Made by a program: the position numbers and the translations under genes. From Candidatus Nanoarchaeia archaeon (GTDB taxonomy: Archaea; Nanobdellota; Nanobdellia; Woesearchaeales; SKIA01), in NCBI GenBank assembly GCA_028279685.1, contig JANQNG010000031.1, positions 62,001 through 126,000 of the forward strand: a DNA stretch of 64,000 nt. Reading direction: 5' to 3'. The notes below the pieces were generated by a model. It was not told the DNA's origin. It did not search any database and saw only the letters and a list, made by a program, of their open reading frames with translations. Of this stretch, positions 37,606-47,961 are shown piece after piece (position 1 is the stretch's first letter; every line of letters begins with the position of its first letter).

Positions 37606-38268
37606 TTAATCTGCTGTCTTTTGGACACATAATAAACCATAATTAAAACAAACTAATCTTGAAGTTTCATATCTAAATCCTTGAATTTCATCTACTTTAT
37701 ATTGTTCAGTTTGTTTTAGTTCTTTCTGCAATTTTGACAACCTTTCAAGTTCAGTTTCATCCAGAAAATCAACATTGATTATTGAAAGAACACCTCCTTT
37801 CGACAAATGCTCCAATGCTTTTCTTGTAACTGGAAGCCATGAATCTATGTCAAACAGATCAGGATAGTTAATATGTGCAAAATCATAATTCACATGTCCA
37901 TTTCCGCTATTTCTTAATCCCTCATTCCATGGATTATCACGAGAAGCATCACCAACATAACCTCTCAGCATCAAGTCATAATCATCCTCCGCAGGAGGTT
38001 TTTTACTTATTGGTTCGTCTAAGTCACAACCAATAACAACCACTTTATTGGATGAAATATGAAATCTTGACTTATGAAACGCTCTTATCATTGAAGCTTC
38101 TCTTGTATATCTTCCGCATGCTACAGCCATAGATAAAACATTTTCAGATGGTTGATATGAGTCTGGAACACCTTCAATTAATATGTGTGCTAGTTGAGTT
38201 TCAAGAGGCCCAAGTTTATATTCTTCCAGTTTTTTGAGGTCTTCATCATTAACTTTTTTAAAATCCAT
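37606..38268 (-). CDS. Rossmann-fold methyltransferase-like protein
   Basis: 220 residues. VLSMAVACGRYTREASMIRAF resembles SAM-binding motif I, VVVIGCDLDEPI the acidic motif II, FAHINYPDLFDID motif IV, and LSKGGVLSIINVDF the following strand. The glycine pattern is looser than usual, so the methyltransferase call is moderate. A minus-strand TATA box at about 38286-38296 places the start at 38268 on a leaderless transcript. Convergent with the SGNH gene; no functional link visible. Confidence 0.6.
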   Translation of the reverse strand: MDFKKVNDEDLKKLEEYKLGPLETQLAHILIEGVPDSYQPSENVLSMAVACGRYTREASMIRAFHKSRFHISSNKVVVIGCDLDEPISKKPPAEDDYDLMLRGYVGDASRDNPWNEGLRNSGNGHVNYDFAHINYPDLFDIDSWLPVTRKALEHLSKGGVLSIINVDFLDETELERLSKLQKELKQTEQYKVDEIQGFRYETSRLVCFNYGLLCVQKTAD

Positions 38269-38430
38269 AACACATAGAGAGTAGCCGTACTATATAAAAG
38301 TTACCATCATATAGTAGTTTCTTAATTTCCTCTGTTCTTTATTTTGGTTCTTCCAGAACAATAAACAAAGAGCACCCCCATATATCTTTCAATTAAAACA
38401 CAATAGACCGAAATATTTATATATACAATA

Positions 38431-38448
38431 TATTTTAATATTAAAATA
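38431..38448. promoter_or_regulatory. Palindromic operator of the AbrB/RelE module
   Basis: TATTTTAATATTAAAATA is a perfect 18-bp palindrome just downstream of a TATA-like AATATTTATATATA and 17 bp before the AbrB start. Autoregulation by the antitoxin dimer is the usual arrangement. Confidence 0.5.
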
Positions 38449-38465
38449 GATTTTAGGTGATGCAT

Positions 38466-38741
38466 ATGGATGTCTCTATAACTAAAATGTCCCAGAATGG
38501 GCAAGTGGTGATACCTGCAGAGATAAGAAAAGATGCTGGCATCAAGCCATCAACAAAATTCCTTGTAATCAATGAGGGAAAAGATATTCTGCTCAAAAGA
38601 ATTGAAACAGAATCATTTATGCAAGACTTGCAACTATTGAGAGATATTGCAAAAAGCGAAGAAGAGTTTGCAAGAGGCGAATATGTTGAAGCAGATTCTT
38701 CCATGAGTTTCGAAGAGATAGATAAGCTTCTTATGGAATAA
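38466..38741 (+). CDS. AbrB-family antitoxin
   Basis: 91 residues from ATG 38466, preceded by AGGTGAT. Residues 3-48 form the swapped-hairpin AbrB domain (VSITKMSQNGQVVIPAEIRKDAGI, then FLVINEGKDILLKRI), and the acidic C-terminal helix (FEEIDKLLME) should bind the toxin. The stop precedes the RelE start by one base, so both are made together. It should bind the palindrome at 38431-38448 and neutralise the toxin. Confidence 0.88.
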   Translation: MDVSITKMSQNGQVVIPAEIRKDAGIKPSTKFLVINEGKDILLKRIETESFMQDLQLLRDIAKSEEEFARGEYVEADSSMSFEEIDKLLME

Positions 38742-38742
38742 A

Positions 38743-38988
38743 ATGAAGATAGAATATTCTGAATCATTCAAGAAAGTGTATAGCAAAATTAAAGATAAGA
38801 ATCTCCGAAGAAAAATTTACAAACAACTACAAAAACTCGTAGAGAATCCAGAAGCAGGAAAGCCATTAAGAAACAAATGGAAAAATCATAGAACCATAAG
38901 AGTTGAACCATACAGAATAATCTATAGAATAGAAAATGACATAATATTCGTTAACTGTTTCGACAATAGAAACAAAATATATGACTGA
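38743..38988 (+). CDS. RelE/ParE-family toxin
   Basis: 81 residues with the compact RelE fold: YSESFKKVYSKIKDKNLRRKIYKQL helix pair, a PLRNKWKNHRTIRVEPYRIIYRI strand region with several basic residues, and a final IIFVNCFDNRNKIYD strand. Characterised relatives cleave mRNA on the ribosome. It is paired with the AbrB-type antitoxin immediately upstream, a common archaeal arrangement. Frame intact. Confidence 0.9.
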   Translation: MKIEYSESFKKVYSKIKDKNLRRKIYKQLQKLVENPEAGKPLRNKWKNHRTIRVEPYRIIYRIENDIIFVNCFDNRNKIYD

Positions 38989-38989
38989 A

Positions 38990-39934
38990 TCATGATTTCT
39001 TCTTTGATAAAAACTGCTTTATTCTTGAGAATTGCTCCAAACTAGCAAATCCTCCAACCAAAAAGATAACCGTATATCCTATAATTTGTTCAATACCGAA
39101 TAATATTACACCCAGCTCAGCACCTATAGTTGAATGAAGCATCAAACCTCCTGTTGCAGGAATACTGACTGCTCCTGGTATTCTTGAAAAAAAGACAATA
39201 ATTGCAGAAACACAGACAGTCAATAATATCAAATAAAAATCTATTTGGATGCTTAACGCAAGAGCAACAGCATAGACAACCGATGCTCTCAGAATGAATA
39301 TTAATGCTGATAATATCAATGCAACAATCACCCTGAGTTTTAGTTTAGCAAACAGATGTATGGTCTCTGGAATCTCCGATAATAATTTTGCTATTTTTTG
39401 TATATATTTGCCTTTGAATACCATGAATGGTTTGACAAAATACTTAGAAAAAAACAAAAGCAACACAAATAAGAAAAGAGGAATCACAAGAAGCCATTTT
39501 GGGAATCCTAATGGAATTGCTTGTCCTATGACAAGCACAAAAATAGAACTGATAAAAAGATCAATAAGTAATTCAAATAATGATAATGATGCTGATCTCA
39601 TTATTGGAACTTTGAACGATTTCAAATAAAAACTTCTGAAAGGAATATCTAACTGGAATGGTGTAAGTACTTTGAATAGTTTCGATAGTGCTTCCATCTC
39701 AAATATATTCTTGAAAGGAATGGAGTGCTTGACTATCGTAAGATTATTCATCCATCGCAAGCCAAAGAAAAGAATAATAACAAAGGAAATAAATGCTGCC
39801 AGTAATACATTCATATAAGAGATAGTGACATTGTATTTATTGATAACATAATAGAACACCCCTACACATAACGCTATTAAAAATATGAGAATGACAAAGA
39901 ATTTTGTTATAACAGAGGAAATGTTCTTTTTCAT
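38990..39934 (-). CDS. LPG-synthase-TM / AglD-like membrane protein (UPF0104)
   Basis: 314 residues with seven to eight membrane segments. The pattern ISFVIILFFGLRWMNN, LTPFQLDIPFRSFYLKSFKV and the C-terminal PGAVSIPATGGLMLHSTIGAELG match the lysylphosphatidylglycerol-synthase transmembrane family, which includes the membrane half of archaeal AglD. There is no glycosyltransferase domain here. A role in lipid-linked sugar transfer or flipping is likely from its position in a glycosylation locus. Confidence 0.72.
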   Translation of the reverse strand: MKKNISSVITKFFVILIFLIALCVGVFYYVINKYNVTISYMNVLLAAFISFVIILFFGLRWMNNLTIVKHSIPFKNIFEMEALSKLFKVLTPFQLDIPFRSFYLKSFKVPIMRSASLSLFELLIDLFISSIFVLVIGQAIPLGFPKWLLVIPLFLFVLLLFFSKYFVKPFMVFKGKYIQKIAKLLSEIPETIHLFAKLKLRVIVALILSALIFILRASVVYAVALALSIQIDFYLILLTVCVSAIIVFFSRIPGAVSIPATGGLMLHSTIGAELGVILFGIEQIIGYTVIFLVGGFASLEQFSRIKQFLSKKKS

Positions 39935-39991
39935 AGATTTGCAATGGAACGTTATTTTAAAAATTTAACCAAAGTTCCTCTTCATTAATGA

Positions 39992-40085
39992 ATTATTATG
40001 AATGCAAATACAGGCAGTAATGCCACGTTATTGCTTTTGCTGATCCACGTGGCATAGCCGTCGCTGACAAGGCATTCATAATAAT
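39992..40085. repeat. Palindromic intergenic element C
   Basis: 94 bp bounded by perfect 14-bp arms ATTATTATGAATGC / GCATTCATAATAAT. An inner 8-bp stem TGCCACGT (40021-40028) / ACGTGGCA (40047-40054) is present. The conserved boxes of the other elements are weak here, so it may be a divergent member. Confidence 0.55.
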
Positions 40086-40101
40086 ATCAAAAAGAGAGCA
40101 A

Positions 40102-40926
40102 TTATTCAACTTCAAGCGCAACCCAAATGAGATAATGATCGCTCATTTCTCTTGAAATATCTTGTTTGTGGATACCGTGATCAATGTAATATCCCATCAT
40201 ATCTTTATGCAGAAGAATCCTGTCGAAGGCACATGAGCTATCATACACGGTTGTTCGTGTGCCATCAGGAATCAACCATTTCCAATCAAGAAATACCTCT
40301 TTGTTATTGACATCATAGTATTCACAATCTGAATTCAGATCGCCGATAACAATGCCATCTTTTGCAAGATCTGCCAATGCCGCAATCTCTGATTTGACTC
40401 TACGACCATTGAGATGGATATTGTATACTTTTATGATTTCATCATTGATAGCAAAAGAAACTTCAAGCGGAGGTCTATCCCACATACCAACATGATCAAT
40501 CCAATCAACAGGAGCAATTTTCGATAGCAATCCATAATATTCAATCTGATCCCCTCTTCTTGCTGTCATTTGGCAAGCATACTCAGGCAACGCATCACAG
40601 AGTATATCAAATGCTTCAGGCTCACGAATTTCCTGAATAAATACAACATCATAGTGCGAAATTACTTTCTTCATTGCATCAAGCATCGCGGCATTCTTTG
40701 CTTTATCTACTTTGAAGACTTCAATATTCCAATTTGCTATAGTGATTGTGTCTTCATCAAAAGAGGGCAAGTTTCCCCAATCTTCAGATTGTTCAGCTAT
40801 TGGCTCTGAAATCGTTGGCTCATCAGACTGTTCCGTGCCTTCTTCTATAGGTAAGTCTGTACTTGGCAGAAAAACAAGAAGAAGCACCATCACCAGCAAA
40901 GCAACAATCAGGATGAATTGTCTCAT
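40102..40926 (-). CDS. Secreted endonuclease/exonuclease/phosphatase-fold enzyme
   Basis: 274 residues. An N-terminal hydrophobic signal or anchor (about 4-22) and an acidic linker precede a DNase-I-like fold: IANWNIEVF, FIQEIREPE (metal Glu), VYNIHLNGRR, IGDLNSDCEYYD, CAFDRILL and a final SDHYLIW with the catalytic His. All EEP motifs are present. Substrates of this fold include DNA, RNA, inositol phosphates and sphingolipids; a secreted nuclease that scavenges nucleotides is plausible for a host-dependent archaeon. A minus-strand TATA box around 40940-40950 serves it. Confidence 0.8.
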   Translation of the reverse strand: MRQFILIVALLVMVLLLVFLPSTDLPIEEGTEQSDEPTISEPIAEQSEDWGNLPSFDEDTITIANWNIEVFKVDKAKNAAMLDAMKKVISHYDVVFIQEIREPEAFDILCDALPEYACQMTARRGDQIEYYGLLSKIAPVDWIDHVGMWDRPPLEVSFAINDEIIKVYNIHLNGRRVKSEIAALADLAKDGIVIGDLNSDCEYYDVNNKEVFLDWKWLIPDGTRTTVYDSSCAFDRILLHKDMMGYYIDHGIHKQDISREMSDHYLIWVALEVE

Positions 40927-41023
40927 GCTTTAGTAGAGCATATATTTTATAAAAATATTCTCTCCAACTAACGATAATCTTTATAAAGAGATATCTAATC
41001 ATTAAGGCGAGGGGGTAATATCT

Positions 41024-44000
41024 ATGGGTAGAAGACAGAGAAGGAAGACTAAAAAAGAAGTGAATGAAGAGGAACCCTCAGAGAAAAAAAAGGCGTCTCC
41101 TAAGAAAGAAGTTTCTGCTGAAGGAAGCTACTCATTCAAAGATATTCTTGCATTCTTCAAAACCCTTACTTCAAAAAAATACGCATGGATCATTATGTTG
41201 ATATTGCTTCTTATTCCTCTATTCACTAGTGTGTATTATAGAGCGTATCCATTCAGTCTTCCAGCAACAGATGACTGGGCAAGAAGTAGTATTGAGCAGA
41301 ACATTAAAGGAGAATTAGCCACACAATTAGTGCAGCAATTTCCAAACTTACCTTCAGAAAGTATCAACAACGAAGTAAATAGACAATATGTTGATTTCTA
41401 TGCAGCAAACAAGGCACAGATTGAGCAACAAATCACAGGAACATCAAATTATTTCAAGAGTAGATTGCAGGATGAGACAGGACAAACCTATCTTCTTGCT
41501 ATTGATCCTTATTTATGGTATGGTCAATCTAGAAACATTATCAATACTGGAGGAGTAGGAGACACCAATATTGACGGCGTCAATTATGAGACTCGTCGTA
41601 ATGGACGAAGAGAATATCCTACAGGCCTTGGCCATATTCCTTTAACAAACGTGATTATCTATCATATTGTTAATTTCTTGGGCAGCATTTTTGGCTTCAG
41701 CATTAGCATCTTGACAGCAACTTTCCTCACTCCTCTTGTGATCTCTACGTTAGCGGCAATTCCTTGCTTCTTCCTTGCAAGAAGATTTGGAGGTAATATT
41801 GCAGGATTCTTTGCTGCCATGATGCTCTCACTACATCCTGCTATTCTTTCAAGAACCGTTGCAGGATTCTCTGATAATGATCCTTATAATATCTTCTTTC
41901 CTATGCTTTGTGCATGGCTTGTAGTCGAAGCATTATATGCAAAGACAACAAAAAATAAAATCATTATGTCTGTCATTGCTTCCGCGGTGATTGCATTATA
42001 CAGTTTCTTCTGGGTTGGATGGTGGCATATGCTCTATATTATAGGAGCAGGGCTGGGAGTGAAACTGCTCATCGATATTATTATTGCAATTATCCGATGG
42101 AAAGAAACACTCAAGGATAGAGCAGTAAAATTAGTGAAAAAGAACGATGTTCTTTTTTATTTTTTAGGAAGCATACTTATTGTGCTCCCTCTGGCGCACA
42201 CTTTGTGGTCACGATCACAAAGTTTTATTGCTGAATTCTTCAAAAATATCCTTTGGGTTGTTGGAACACCTTTTAGCACTGTGCTGGATTTCGTCCAATA
42301 CAAAGTAGTGGTTACCAAAACAGAGATCTGGCCGAACGTACTCACAACAGTAGCTGAATTAAACATCCCTTCTTTCCAGCATGTTTTGAATAGCCTAGGC
42401 ACTGTCCTCTTGGTGAGCCTTGCGGCCTTAGCACCATTATTGGTGATGGTCTTCTGGAAAAAAGAAACCCCAACAAGAGGAGATTATATCTTTGCTGGTG
42501 TAAGCGCGTTATTCATTTTTCTCATAACGAAAGCAGATTTAGCAATGATGAACACTATTGTATTGCTTGCTCTGCCAACAATCATCTATCTTTTTGCTCA
42601 AGGAATATTCCCTCAGTATTTCAGCAGACAAAAACATGCTGTTGCTGTCCTGATACTGCTCTTCTGGTTCCTCTCAGGTATTTATGGGGGTTCAAGAGGT
42701 ATGCGTTTTATCGCACTTGCAGCTAATGCTTACACTATTCTCGCAGGATTGGCGCTTGGCATTATTTGCTATAAATCAGCAGAATATATTACGAAAAGCA
42801 AAAAAATCAGGAAATATATTACTATTGGTGTATGTATCATTCTTTTCTTCGCGGTGATGCCGACTGCAATGAAAGCAGCACATGGTCAATCTATGGGCGA
42901 GATTCCTAGTTTTGATGACGCGTGGTATGAAAGCCTTATTGAAATACGTGACGATGCAGATGATGGTATTATTAGTTCTTGGTGGGACTTTGGTCATTGG
43001 TTTGTCACCATGGGTGAACGTAGAGTTACATTCGATGGAGGAGATCAAGGGAAGAGAATTCACTGGATAGGAAAATCATTGCTGACTCCTGATGAGAGTC
43101 AATCCGTTGATATTCTTCGTATGCTAAACTGTGATCAAAACGGAGCTTATGAAAAATTATTCTATGATTGGGATTTAGCATCAGTTGAATCTGTCGATAC
43201 CATCAATACTATTATTGCAATGGAGAAAGCAGAAGCAAAAAAATATCTTGAGGATTGGGGTAAACTATCTTCTGATCAGATTGAGGAACTTCTTGAAAAG
43301 ACACATTGTAATGATCTCATCCCTCAATATTATATTACTTCCTCTGACATGATTGGAAAAGCAGGTGTGTGGGGACATTTCGGAAGCTGGGATTTCAATA
43401 GAGCGCAAATGTTCCAGGATATTAGAGGCACTCCTGAAACAACAGCAATCAATATTCTTGTTGACAATTACGGTCTTGATGAAGCATCAGCAGGCATTAA
43501 GTATGATGAAATTCAAAACACTGATGCTGATGCATGGGTGAGTCCTTGGCCTTCTTATATTACCCATAATTGGATTAGTTGCACAGAATTGAATGAAACG
43601 GTAGTGTGTCCTCTTAATCTTAATGTAGGATCACAAAACGGTGTTAGCATCACACTACGACAGGCACAATTCCCTCTTGCTAATCTTGATGAGAGTGTTC
43701 TTGTCATGAATTTCGGAGGACAACAAGAGCAAGGAACAAGGCCTAGTAAAATTGTCTATGCAGATAAAACACTAGAGGAAATACAATTCGATGAATCAGG
43801 CTTGAACATGGGTTTCCTCTTACAGAAAACTGGAGACGGTCACAGACTACTTGCTTCTGATCCTTTACTTATTGATTCTGTGTTTACACAGCTCTACTAT
43901 CTTGACGGAGTCTACAGTCGCTGCTTTGAAAAACTTGGTGATAGGCATTCCGTCACAGGCACAAGGATAGTGACATGGAAGGTTGACTTCAGCTGCTCAT

Positions 44001-44551
44001 TGCAATCTCCTATTGAACGTGTAGAAGAAATAATAACTGAAGAACCAGAAATACTAGAAGAGGAGGAAGAGATTATGGTTGAAGAATCTAACGTAGAAAA
44101 TCACGTTGCTGTGATTGAAACGAACAAAGGGATTATTAAATTCGAATTGCTTGAAGATAAAGCACCTATCACAACAGCAAACTTTATCAAACTTGCTAAC
44201 GCAGCATTCTATGACGGCATTACTTTCCATCGATACGTTGAAGGCTTTGTAATTCAAGGCGGAGACCCCATTACGAAAGAAGATCCTGATTCTCCTTTAG
44301 CAGGTTCTGGAGGAAGTGATGAAAATATTCCTCTTGAGATTGCAGAAGGAGTAAAACACGACAAAGCAGGTATGGTAGCTATGGCGAGATCTCAAGATCC
44401 TGATAGTGCTTCATCGCAGTTCTACTTTACTTTAGCTGCTGCACCACATCTCGACAACAGCTATGCTCTCTTCGGAGAAGTCGTGGAAGGGCTTGATGTA
44501 TTGATGCAGCTTAGACAAGGCGATGTCATGCAGAAGGTGTATATTGAATAA
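41024..44551 (+). CDS. aglB: AglB oligosaccharyltransferase fused to a cyclophilin domain
   Basis: 1175 residues. A basic cytoplasmic N-terminus is followed by about 13 membrane helices, with the acidic loops LPATDDWAR and GFSDNDPYN that bind metal and lipid-linked glycan. The STT3 signature is WWDFG at 653-657 ([10 protein letters not shown]), and a globular domain follows. From about residue 1026 to the end lies a complete cyclophilin-type peptidyl-prolyl isomerase ([45 protein letters not shown]), joined by a Glu-rich linker. AglB N-glycosylates Asn-X-Ser/Thr sequons outside the membrane. The isomerase fusion is unusual. AGGCGAGGGGG upstream is the ribosome-binding site. Confidence 0.95.
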   Translation: MGRRQRRKTKKEVNEEEPSEKKKASPKKEVSAEGSYSFKDILAFFKTLTSKKYAWIIMLILLLIPLFTSVYYRAYPFSLPATDDWARSSIEQNIKGELATQLVQQFPNLPSESINNEVNRQYVDFYAANKAQIEQQITGTSNYFKSRLQDETGQTYLLAIDPYLWYGQSRNIINTGGVGDTNIDGVNYETRRNGRREYPTGLGHIPLTNVIIYHIVNFLGSIFGFSISILTATFLTPLVISTLAAIPCFFLARRFGGNIAGFFAAMMLSLHPAILSRTVAGFSDNDPYNIFFPMLCAWLVVEALYAKTTKNKIIMSVIASAVIALYSFFWVGWWHMLYIIGAGLGVKLLIDIIIAIIRWKETLKDRAVKLVKKNDVLFYFLGSILIVLPLAHTLWSRSQSFIAEFFKNILWVVGTPFSTVLDFVQYKVVVTKTEIWPNVLTTVAELNIPSFQHVLNSLGTVLLVSLAALAPLLVMVFWKKETPTRGDYIFAGVSALFIFLITKADLAMMNTIVLLALPTIIYLFAQGIFPQYFSRQKHAVAVLILLFWFLSGIYGGSRGMRFIALAANAYTILAGLALGIICYKSAEYITKSKKIRKYITIGVCIILFFAVMPTAMKAAHGQSMGEIPSFDDAWYESLIEIRDDADDGIISSWWDFGHWFVTMGERRVTFDGGDQGKRIHWIGKSLLTPDESQSVDILRMLNCDQNGAYEKLFYDWDLASVESVDTINTIIAMEKAEAKKYLEDWGKLSSDQIEELLEKTHCNDLIPQYYITSSDMIGKAGVWGHFGSWDFNRAQMFQDIRGTPETTAINILVDNYGLDEASAGIKYDEIQNTDADAWVSPWPSYITHNWISCTELNETVVCPLNLNVGSQNGVSITLRQAQFPLANLDESVLVMNFGGQQEQGTRPSKIVYADKTLEEIQFDESGLNMGFLLQKTGDGHRLLASDPLLIDSVFTQLYYLDGVYSRCFEKLGDRHSVTGTRIVTWKVDFSCSLQSPIERVEEIITEEPEILEEEEEIMVEESNVENHVAVIETNKGIIKFELLEDKAPITTANFIKLANAAFYDGITFHRYVEGFVIQGGDPITKEDPDSPLAGSGGSDENIPLEIAEGVKHDKAGMVAMARSQDPDSASSQFYFTLAAAPHLDNSYALFGEVVEGLDVLMQLRQGDVMQKVYIE

Positions 44552-44560
44552 AGTGATATA

Positions 44561-44656
44561 AGCGATACCACCTAGCGCAGTTATTTATTTGCTTTTCTAA
44601 TGTATATAACCGAATGCTCTAGTAGAATGCTTATTAAAACGTAGCGTGGTATCGCT
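44561..44656. repeat. Palindromic intergenic element D
   Basis: 96 bp with perfect 11-bp arms AGCGATACCAC / GTGGTATCGCT, starting ten bases after the AglB stop. Inside are CCTAGCGCAGTT and GAATGCTTATT...GTAGCGTG, variants of the shared boxes. It could also act as a transcription terminator for aglB. Confidence 0.65.
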
Positions 44657-44670
44657 ATTTGTAGTGCGCA

Positions 44671-44721
44671 ACACATGTGCATAAGGCGCTGCTGCGCTCC
44701 GTGCAATAACACCTTATCCAC
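44671..44721. repeat. Partial palindromic element D2
   Basis: Reverse-oriented fragment containing the shared box TGCACGGAGCGCAGC (complement of 44689-44703) with short arms ATAAGG / CCTTAT. It appears truncated relative to the other copies. Confidence 0.45.
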
Positions 44722-44761
44722 TAAACACAATATTTAAAATAATACTCCTGTTCTCATCTTC

Positions 44762-45910
44762 ATGAAGCGAGGAGTATTCGATTATATTGTGCTTGTTACA
44801 GGTATTGTACTTGTTGCCATTGGCGTGTTCCTCAACCCAAAGACATTGCTTGACACGGCGGGATGGCCATTCTATACTGTACTAGAAGTGTTTGTCTATG
44901 ATATCATCGCCATTATTATTGGCATAGGTCTCTTAATTCTTTTCAGTCAATTGAAAAAAAGAAGAAACATAATCAAAAAGTGGTGGAAGAAAACATGGAA
45001 GAATCTTTTATTATTAATTATTGTGCTTGTTATTATGTTCATTATTCTTGAAGTGATCTTTGCTATCATTCTCTATGACGAATTAAACAGCTCCAACATA
45101 GGACCTGCTTCAAAACGATTCATTGAAGATCATTATCAGCTGAACAGCTTAGGCTACAGGGATGTGGAACATACTTTGGAAAAAACAAAAGAAAGAATTG
45201 TGTTCCTTGGTGATTCTAACCTTTTTGCTCAAGGACTAGCAGATATTGAAGACTCGTTTTTCAGGAGAATAGAGATATTAACTGATTATGAAACCATAGC
45301 GCTGAGCAAACCTGGCTGGACAACAAAAGATCAACTCAATGCATTAGAGGATCATGGATTACCATACGACCCTGATATAGTAATACTTACCTACACCTTA
45401 AATGATGCTGAATATAATCCTCTATCGCGAAAAAGCATTGGAAAAGCATTAGTGAAGAGTGTTGTTTCAAGGTTTGTTGTAGATAGAAGCTACTTCTACT
45501 ATTTTTTTGTTTCAAGATTGATTATTCTCGAAGCAAACTTGCATAACAATGATCAATACTGGCAGGAAAAATATACATCAAAAAATCTTGATCTTGAAGA
45601 GCATAGAACAGACTTAAGACGAATTAAAGAAATCTGTGATGAACAAAACAAAACATTGATGGTGCTCTTGCTAGCAAATCAGCATGCGGTGTATTATGAT
45701 CCCTACCCTTTCGTTGAAGCACATCAATGGATTGCAGAAGTATTTGCAGATACTCTTGTGATCGATACCTTAGATTACTATCTTCTTATAGAAGGGAGTG
45801 TGGAAAACAATCCTCTTATGATTGGTCCTTACGAGCAGCATCCTAGTATATTAGCGCATGAATTGATTGCACAAGTTGTTACGAAATATATTAATGCTCT
45901 GCCTGAATGA
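44762..45910 (+). CDS. Membrane SGNH-hydrolase-like protein
   Basis: 382 residues. Three hydrophobic segments (about 8-26, 42-62, 80-105) precede an SGNH domain: GDSN at 150-153 with nucleophile S152, VILTYTLNDAEY (block III Asn), and EQHPSILAHELIA with the catalytic His. Other surface SGNH proteins transfer or remove acyl groups from glycans. It is placed directly after aglB and ends in a 20-bp overlap with a convergent glycosyltransferase gene. Substrate unknown. Confidence 0.75.
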   Translation: MKRGVFDYIVLVTGIVLVAIGVFLNPKTLLDTAGWPFYTVLEVFVYDIIAIIIGIGLLILFSQLKKRRNIIKKWWKKTWKNLLLLIIVLVIMFIILEVIFAIILYDELNSSNIGPASKRFIEDHYQLNSLGYRDVEHTLEKTKERIVFLGDSNLFAQGLADIEDSFFRRIEILTDYETIALSKPGWTTKDQLNALEDHGLPYDPDIVILTYTLNDAEYNPLSRKSIGKALVKSVVSRFVVDRSYFYYFFVSRLIILEANLHNNDQYWQEKYTSKNLDLEEHRTDLRRIKEICDEQNKTLMVLLLANQHAVYYDPYPFVEAHQWIAEVFADTLVIDTLDYYLLIEGSVENNPLMIGPYEQHPSILAHELIAQVVTKYINALPE

Positions 45911-47870
45911 GCATCATTTCATTATCTCCCTTTTTGAATGTCTTCAGAAGAGTAAATCCTTCAGGAGTATTGTGTTGTAATTCACGAAGCATATCTTCAT
46001 TAAGTTTCTCTATAGTCCAAGGCACAGTATTCTCCAGAAGCATTTCGTTATTGATGTAGGTAGAAGGAAAAATAGTTCCCCAATAGGTTGTAGGGGTAGG
46101 GAAGAGCGCATATTCAATATTGTTCTGTTTCATGAACGCATAAAGATTCTCAACATTTTGATCAGGCTCCTCTTCCCAGAACGTACGAATAAATCGTGCA
46201 TCATTGAGACTATATTTTTCTATGTAGAATCTATATGGATTTGGACCCATAGTGATAAGCACTTTGGAATCTTCAGGAAGTTCTTTGATTGCAGAAAATG
46301 CTTCGTTGAGAGGATGATATTGTCCATTATGGTTAGGTATTGCATAGGCAAGAAGGTTTATAGCCATTAAAGCAACAATAAAGAGTATGATCATTTTTTT
46401 CAGGAGTTTTTTCTTCTCAGGGATCCAGTCAATAAAATATCCTCCAAGCAAAGGAAAAATAATCAGAGAAGGAATTAATACACGTTCACATCCTCTATGG
46501 CTTGTGGTGATAATGATCTGGAATACAAAAAAGAGAATAAGGAAAAGCAGATATGGTCTTGGTTTATGTTCCTTTGGTTTGCTAAGATGCTTTATTTCTT
46601 TCAGTTTGATGAGCAATGCGATGATTGCCACAGAAAGAAGCACCCAAGTTATTTGGAAAGGAACAAGTTTGATGTATTTGACTGCTGAAGGAAGGTATGT
46701 CCAGATTTCAAACGCAAATCCATAAATTGATGTTCCATAATATCTTGTAAGTACCGACCAGAATAGGATAATGATGCCAACAAGTACTGAATATTTAATA
46801 AGATCCGCATGTTGCTTGAGGAATTTTCCAATATGCCATTTTTTTGCAAATATACTTCTGACAACAAGATAGAGCCATATTCCTCCAAGCAATAAAATCA
46901 TTGGATCTTTGATAAGAAAGCCTATCAGGAATGCTAAACTGAATTTTTGGAGATCACGTACATTCTTTGTCATCTCATATTTGATGAAATAATACGTTGT
47001 CAGGAGGAAAAAGAACAGCAATGGTGTTGTTACATAAGAGAAATGTCCAAAATAAAATAATGTCGGCATAAGCAAAAGAAATAATGCAGATGAAAGTGCC
47101 GCAGGCCTTGACTGAAATAATGAAGCAATCATATAAAGCATAAATCCTGATAAGATAAAGAACAATACTGAAAATATTCTAACAGAGAATTCACTGAGAC
47201 CAAAAAAACTCAGCGAAAAGAAGTATAATGAAGGCATTACCGTACCGTACCGTGTCAATCCATACGAAAGTATTTCGTTTCCGGGAAGATCATCACGCGC
47301 TATTGATGCATCAGCCAACGTTTCCGGCTGGAAGACCATATTAACCATGCCAAAATAAGCTACTGCCATGAGTATCAACAGCATAAGCAATAGGGGAAAT
47401 TTTCTGTTTGAAAGAAGCGCATACAGCTGCTTTCTCAGAAGGATGATAAGCATAATAATTATCACAGTACCTATGATGAACGCTGTTCCATAAGAAATGC
47501 CGAGATGTAATTTCTCATAAAACATCTCAACCCCTTGATATAAGGCAAGTCCTCTCCCTGTGTGAATATCTTCATCAGAACGCAACGTCAATGGCATAAA
47601 AGAGAGGATCAGTTGAGAAATCAACAATGCAGTAATGACAATGAATGCCACTAAGGAAACATTGCCAAGTCTTCCCTTTTTTTTACTTCGCAGGGTCTTT
47701 TCAGGTTTCTTCCTAGATTCATCACGATGCATAGAAACCCCAATAAATGAGATAATAATGAGTTCAACAACAAAAATGATTGCTCTCATTTTGAAATCTT
47801 CGGCACCAAGCCAAACAGGATAAAACACCAAAAGAATCATTAAAAGAACTGTGGTTATTGAAGCAAGCAT
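45891..47870 (-). CDS. GT39-type (PMT/ArnT-like) membrane glycosyltransferase
   Basis: About 659 residues from ATG 47870; the longest frame to 48080 would overlap the oppositely oriented FAD gene, and a TTTTTAAA box about 27 nt upstream supports 47870. Some 13 membrane segments; the first large external loop has ADASIARDDLPGNEILSYGLTRYG, the acidic loop expected for lipid-phosphate-sugar transferases, and SLSFFGLSEFSVRIFSVLFFILSG is typical of PMT_2. It probably transfers a sugar from a polyprenyl-phosphate carrier to a glycan or lipid outside the membrane. The C-terminal domain is extracytoplasmic. Confidence 0.75.
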   Translation of the reverse strand: MLASITTVLLMILLVFYPVWLGAEDFKMRAIIFVVELIIISFIGVSMHRDESRKKPEKTLRSKKKGRLGNVSLVAFIVITALLISQLILSFMPLTLRSDEDIHTGRGLALYQGVEMFYEKLHLGISYGTAFIIGTVIIIMLIILLRKQLYALLSNRKFPLLLMLLILMAVAYFGMVNMVFQPETLADASIARDDLPGNEILSYGLTRYGTVMPSLYFFSLSFFGLSEFSVRIFSVLFFILSGFMLYMIASLFQSRPAALSSALFLLLMPTLFYFGHFSYVTTPLLFFFLLTTYYFIKYEMTKNVRDLQKFSLAFLIGFLIKDPMILLLGGIWLYLVVRSIFAKKWHIGKFLKQHADLIKYSVLVGIIILFWSVLTRYYGTSIYGFAFEIWTYLPSAVKYIKLVPFQITWVLLSVAIIALLIKLKEIKHLSKPKEHKPRPYLLFLILFFVFQIIITTSHRGCERVLIPSLIIFPLLGGYFIDWIPEKKKLLKKMIILFIVALMAINLLAYAIPNHNGQYHPLNEAFSAIKELPEDSKVLITMGPNPYRFYIEKYSLNDARFIRTFWEEEPDQNVENLYAFMKQNNIEYALFPTPTTYWGTIFPSTYINNEMLLENTVPWTIEKLNEDMLRELQHNTPEGFTLLKTFKKGDNEMMLIQAEH

Positions 47871-47961
47871 CGTAGTAACTCGAAAGGTAATCTGTTTAAA
47901 AATTTTATGAAAATACAATAACTCAAGAATATTTATATACCTTCTTTTCTTAGGATAGCTT

